60,764 bases of DNA. Source: an uncultured Actinomycetes bacterium (GTDB taxonomy: Bacteria > Actinomycetota > Thermoleophilia > RBG-16-64-13). Of this stretch, positions 56,021 through 60,764 are shown one piece after another. The notes beneath the pieces are model-generated. The model made no database searches. It was not told the origin of the DNA and saw only the letters and a list, made by a program, of their open reading frames with translations. The translations under genes and the position numbers were made by a program. The DNA lies in NCBI GenBank assembly GCA_937148845.1, contig CAKZRW010000096.1, positions 1 to 60,764 of the forward strand, written 5' to 3'. Numbering within the stretch: the first letter of the stretch is position 1; every line of letters starts with the position of its first letter.

Positions 56021-58299
56021 CGGTCCGGCCTCCGCCTCAGCTGCACCGCAGGCCCGAATCTTTGGCGCACATAGTCGTGGATCTGGCTTGGTGTCAACTC
56101 CGTAGTTGAGGCCCCAGTACGCACGTAGAAACGCTCTGTCGCACCGTCCTTTAGGAAGACTGGCGATCCCGCGGCTTGACAATCAACCACCATCACGCGG
56201 TGGTTCTTGTAGTCGTCGAACCGAACTTGGATGTACATCATGTGCTTGGGACCGATGCGCGCATTCAGCAGATTGATTAAGTGAAGATACATTTTGTCTT
56301 CACTCTCGAAACCGTCTTCGACAATGCCAACGGGAACACCGTCATCAGCCACCCCGATGATCAGCGTTCCTCCCTTCTGGTTAAGAAACCCCGCGATGGT
56401 CTTCAACACGCTATGCTCGATCCGCGGATCGTACTGTCCTGTATGAAGATTCTTGCGGAGACACGACTTGAACTCCACAGTCGTGGTCTCACCTGCGCTG
56501 ATGACTTCTTCAAGCGTCCATTCGCTTGTGGTGCCCGTATCCCCGCTTAGCAGCTCGTATGCATCTTTGATCACCTGGGCCATGCGCTCACGCCTGGCTA
56601 CAAGAAACTCTGAATAGTCCATAAGCTCCCAGCCGTCGGGAAGAGCATGCCAGTAATACATCTGAGCTAGCTCGGACGAAGTGAAGCGCTTTCGAACCTC
56701 GGGGAGGTACTCCGCGGGTGGCCGGTCGGCGAATTTGGCGTTATCTCCCCAGTCCACGAGAGCAAAGTTGGCAATCTGATTGGTGTCCCGAATCTCGGTA
56801 AAACCGAGCGTCTTGAGATAACTCTTGGGGAAAAGGTGGTGCCGCTCAGCCGCAGCCCTGTTGGCATGCACGGACGGCTCCAGTGCATTTGCCACCTTCT
56901 GGTGGGAAAACAGCACTTTGGCATCTAAAAGAACAAGAGCCGCGATATAGGCAAAAAGCGAGGGGCTGCGCGGCGACGACGTGGCGAGCTCATTAGGCAG
57001 AGTAATAGTCCAGTAGTCAGATGTTAGCGAAGCGTCGCACACCCGGTTCAGGGCCCGTACGAAGTCCTCGGCACTCTCGACGTCACGGAGTCTCGCGAGA
57101 TCGGACTCCATAGTGGACTCGGGAGAGCTTGTATAGCGAGCAGTGAGACTGGTCATGAAGAACCAGCGGGCACAGACACGCCTTAATTCGTACTCGTCCA
57201 CTCCATACTCTGTCCGGCCTAGTAGGTAGAACACATACGTGTAAAGGAGAGCGTTTTCCGAGGTGATGTGATGAGTCCACCACCTATGTGTCCGGACTGG
57301 GCAATCGACTTAAAGAGGTCATGCCATAGCTGCAGGTTGACCGTCTTGGCTTGAGCCGCTTTCAGCACCGCGAATTGTGCATCGCGGCGTTCCTCACAAA
57401 CTCGCCAGTTTCGAGATCCTTACCGCGCAAGATGGAATATACGTGTTGTAGGCGCGCACGTCGGAACCCCACGCCAACCGACACCCGCAGCAGCTGGTCA
57501 GGCTCGGGACGAATGAAGTGGTTGAAAGGAGATGGCTTGCCTGTGGTTGGCCTGCGCGACTCGCGGCAGAATCGTTCCAGCTCGGCCCGGCCTTCGTCCC
57601 AGAACACTGACATCAGGGTCAGGATGAAGTCGGCCTGGTTGAGGGGCGTCCCTTTGCTATTGACACGTACGAAAACCTCGGCTACCTGCTCTTCATTTAT
57701 GGACGCCGAGAGTTCCAAGGCTGTAAACGGGAAGGACGTGAGACTATGTAGCCGAGAGATAGCCTTCTTGACGGATTTCTCTTTTCATCTGCCGTGATTT
57801 CTCGGGAGGCACGCAGCCCGGCAAGATAGCTGTCCACCAACTCGAATAGGTCGGCCCCGTCGTTCCAAAGCAACGAGATGTTGGGAATGAAAGCCTTGTC
57901 CCTCCTGATAGCTGCGTCACACACCATGAACTGTTCGGTGAGGGGATTGAAGGAGATCTCGATAAACTCCTCGGTCATGTTCTGGCGGACGACCTTCTCG
58001 CTCCGGATGACCGCATAGAGCGAGGTAAGGCGCTGTTGACCGTCGACGATGAGCAGATAGGGGGTCTTCTGTTTGCCGTCGGCCCCGATCGCCCTGGTGC
58101 CGCCGTCATACGCGTTCTGCCAGAACAGCAAATAACCAACGGGATACCCACGGTACATGGAGTCGAACAGATCGCGGACTTTCGTGTTAGGCCAGACAAA
58201 GGGGCGTTGGATGTCTGGCAGCCCTATCGCCCCTATCTTGATCTGGTCAACCAGCATGCTCAGCGTGTACTCAACCTGCCTGAAAAGAGTTTCGGTCAT
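56017..58299 (-). pseudogene. DUF262-HNH-AlbA_2 fusion (GmrSD-like plus Schlafen-type domain), three frameshifts
   Basis: One ~761-codon gene. The start ATG 58299 opens a DUF262 domain (LPDIQRPFVWPNTKVRDLFDSMYRGYPVGYLLFW, then IVDGQQRLTSLYAVI), as in the GmrS half of GmrSD and related restriction proteins. Single-base losses near 57774, 57392 and 57260 break the frame; restoring them joins LHSLTSFPFTALELSASINEEQVAEVFVRVN, then ERRDAQFAVLKAAQAKTVNLQLW, then SENALLYTYVFYLLGRTEYG. Next come an HNH-like segment (ERHHLFPKSYLKTLGF; GmrD/DUF1524-type) and an AlbA_2 domain (TTVEFKSCLRKN ... GGTLIIGVADDGVPVGI). It probably defends against invading DNA. As given it is disrupted. A DUF262 plus AlbA_2 fusion is unusual. 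Confidence 0.8.
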
Positions 58300-58393
58300 A
58301 CAGCCTGCCTCCGTTCCATCGTTGCAAACGGCATCGACCGCCTTTCACACGCCCGCAGATGATTGAGCGGCTGCCTCACTGCGTGCCTGCCGC

Positions 58394-58951
58394 TCATCCG
58401 GCCACTTCCTTCACCCCCCGCTCAGAAATCTCCCACACCCCGTGCGGCGAATCCGCCTTCATCAGCCCCTCTCGCACCAGAGTGTTTCGACACCATTGAG
58501 CTGTGTTGCGCCAACGCAAGGAATTGGGACTGGAAGGAAGCGGCTGGTGGTCATATTCATTTAGAACCGCGCGCATTTTCTCGTAGACAAGGTCAAGAAC
58601 CTGCGCGACGGGCGCCTTGCCACCTAGTTCCACTAGAGCTTCCAAGAGCGGCCGGCGAAATACCTCCTCCGGAGTGCGGAGCCCGCGTTTGAGCTTTCCG
58701 AGATGGGTCCGTCTTGTGGCTTCTCGAGTCCCGCGCCGGTTTGTCAGCACGAGATTCTGCCACTCTTTCTGAAGAAGCCGGACCTTCTCCCGAAACTCGC
58801 TTAGACGCGTAGCTTCTTCAATTGCCAGCTTAGCCCGACTGTAATCACCCGAGCGAAAGGCCTCCGCGCCTACCTCATTGAGCTCGTTTCCTACCGCTTC
58901 GATCTCCTCTAACAGTATTTCGAAAGCTTCGTTGACTTCGTTAGTTTCCAT
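58394..58951 (-). CDS. Mrr_N-like winged-helix protein of a restriction/defence locus
   Basis: A 185-residue soluble protein. The first ~70 residues are helical and acidic (AFEILLEEIEAVGNELNEVGAEAF). Residues ~95-180 match the N-terminal winged-helix domain of Mrr-type restriction proteins: TPEEVFRRPLLEALVELGGKAPVAQVLDLVYEKM ... NSLRWRNTAQWCRNTLVREGLMKADSPHGVWEISERG. There is no nuclease domain, so it is more likely a DNA-binding accessory or regulator. The ATG at 58951 lies 3 bases from the stop of the upstream methyltransferase gene, so they are an operon. Confidence 0.75.
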   Translation of the reverse strand: METNEVNEAFEILLEEIEAVGNELNEVGAEAFRSGDYSRAKLAIEEATRLSEFREKVRLLQKEWQNLVLTNRRGTREATRRTHLGKLKRGLRTPEEVFRRPLLEALVELGGKAPVAQVLDLVYEKMRAVLNEYDHQPLPSSPNSLRWRNTAQWCRNTLVREGLMKADSPHGVWEISERGVKEVAG

Positions 58952-58954
58952 CCG

Positions 58955-60764
<1,810 letters not shown>

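Overview
The window is a high-GC bacterial chromosome segment with short intergenic gaps and mixed gene orientation. It looks like an anaerobe or facultative anaerobe of an actinobacterial-type lineage: ferredoxin-linked 2-oxoacid oxidoreductase, heterodisulfide-reductase (Hdr) modules, DUF362, DUF364, DUF169 and C_GCAxxG_C_C proteins, FHA-coupled ABC efflux, a Ser/Thr kinase, and many GTG/TTG starts. The taxon is an inference. No rRNA, tRNA, CRISPR array or intact insertion sequence was seen.

The most important result is that three genes appear to encode selenoproteins, and in each the UGA would be mistaken for a stop. (1) hdrA at 7480-9942 has UGA at 8086-8088, at the second Cys of the conserved DCSxC motif. 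The frame continues without another stop, and a 7-bp hairpin with a GGUC loop lies 20 nt downstream. (2) and (3) Two paralogous genes on the minus strand (15117-16883 and 38247-40025) have an N-terminal UGSC-like domain ending in U-D-G-C or U-P-G-C, fused in frame through the UGA to a long C-terminal domain carrying a G-W-T-D-G motif. Both have a bacterial-type SECIS-like hairpin at the expected distance. The window contains no selA/B/C/D.

Layout. 0-10 kb: a redox operon of korABC, a GltD-like/HdrA-like fusion, mvhD, an hdrC-hdrB fusion and the Sec-containing hdrA-mvhD fusion. It probably links 2-oxoacid oxidation, NAD(P)H and ferredoxin to a disulfide or other acceptor. 10-19 kb: MFS exporter, Tat lipoprotein substrate-binding protein with a promoter and two inverted repeats, hisF, SDR, selenoprotein A, MidA-type methyltransferase. 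19-28 kb: clostripain-like protease with a GYF_2 domain, orphan RHH antitoxin, EamA permease, serC-serA, HAD protein, peroxiredoxin, DUF169. 28-35 kb: papain-like lipoprotein protease, FHA-ABC transporter and Ser/Thr kinase-TPR, all interrupted by frameshifts, and in the transporter also by two in-frame TAG codons. 35-45 kb: MFS, an unusual deoxyribosyltransferase-like/ATP-cone fusion, selenoprotein B, two lipoproteins, DUF72, a CocE-like hydrolase and a 24-residue very basic peptide gene. 45-54 kb: DUF362, GNAT, DUF6125-like, a molybdopterin-binding-domain protein, DUF364, and an ABC importer operon behind a strong promoter with an embedded 16-bp palindrome, then a C_GCAxxG_C_C protein and an MBL-fold lipoprotein. 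54.6-60.8 kb: an IS3-type transposase relic borders a putative defence island with a TPR protein, a DUF262-HNH-AlbA_2 fusion, an Mrr_N-like winged-helix protein and a partial Eco57I-like DNA methyltransferase.

About ten frameshifts lie in the right half and none were noticed in the first 29 kb. Most are single-base losses in short homopolymers. Either accessory genes are decaying or the assembly has local indel errors, and the sequence alone does not decide between these.
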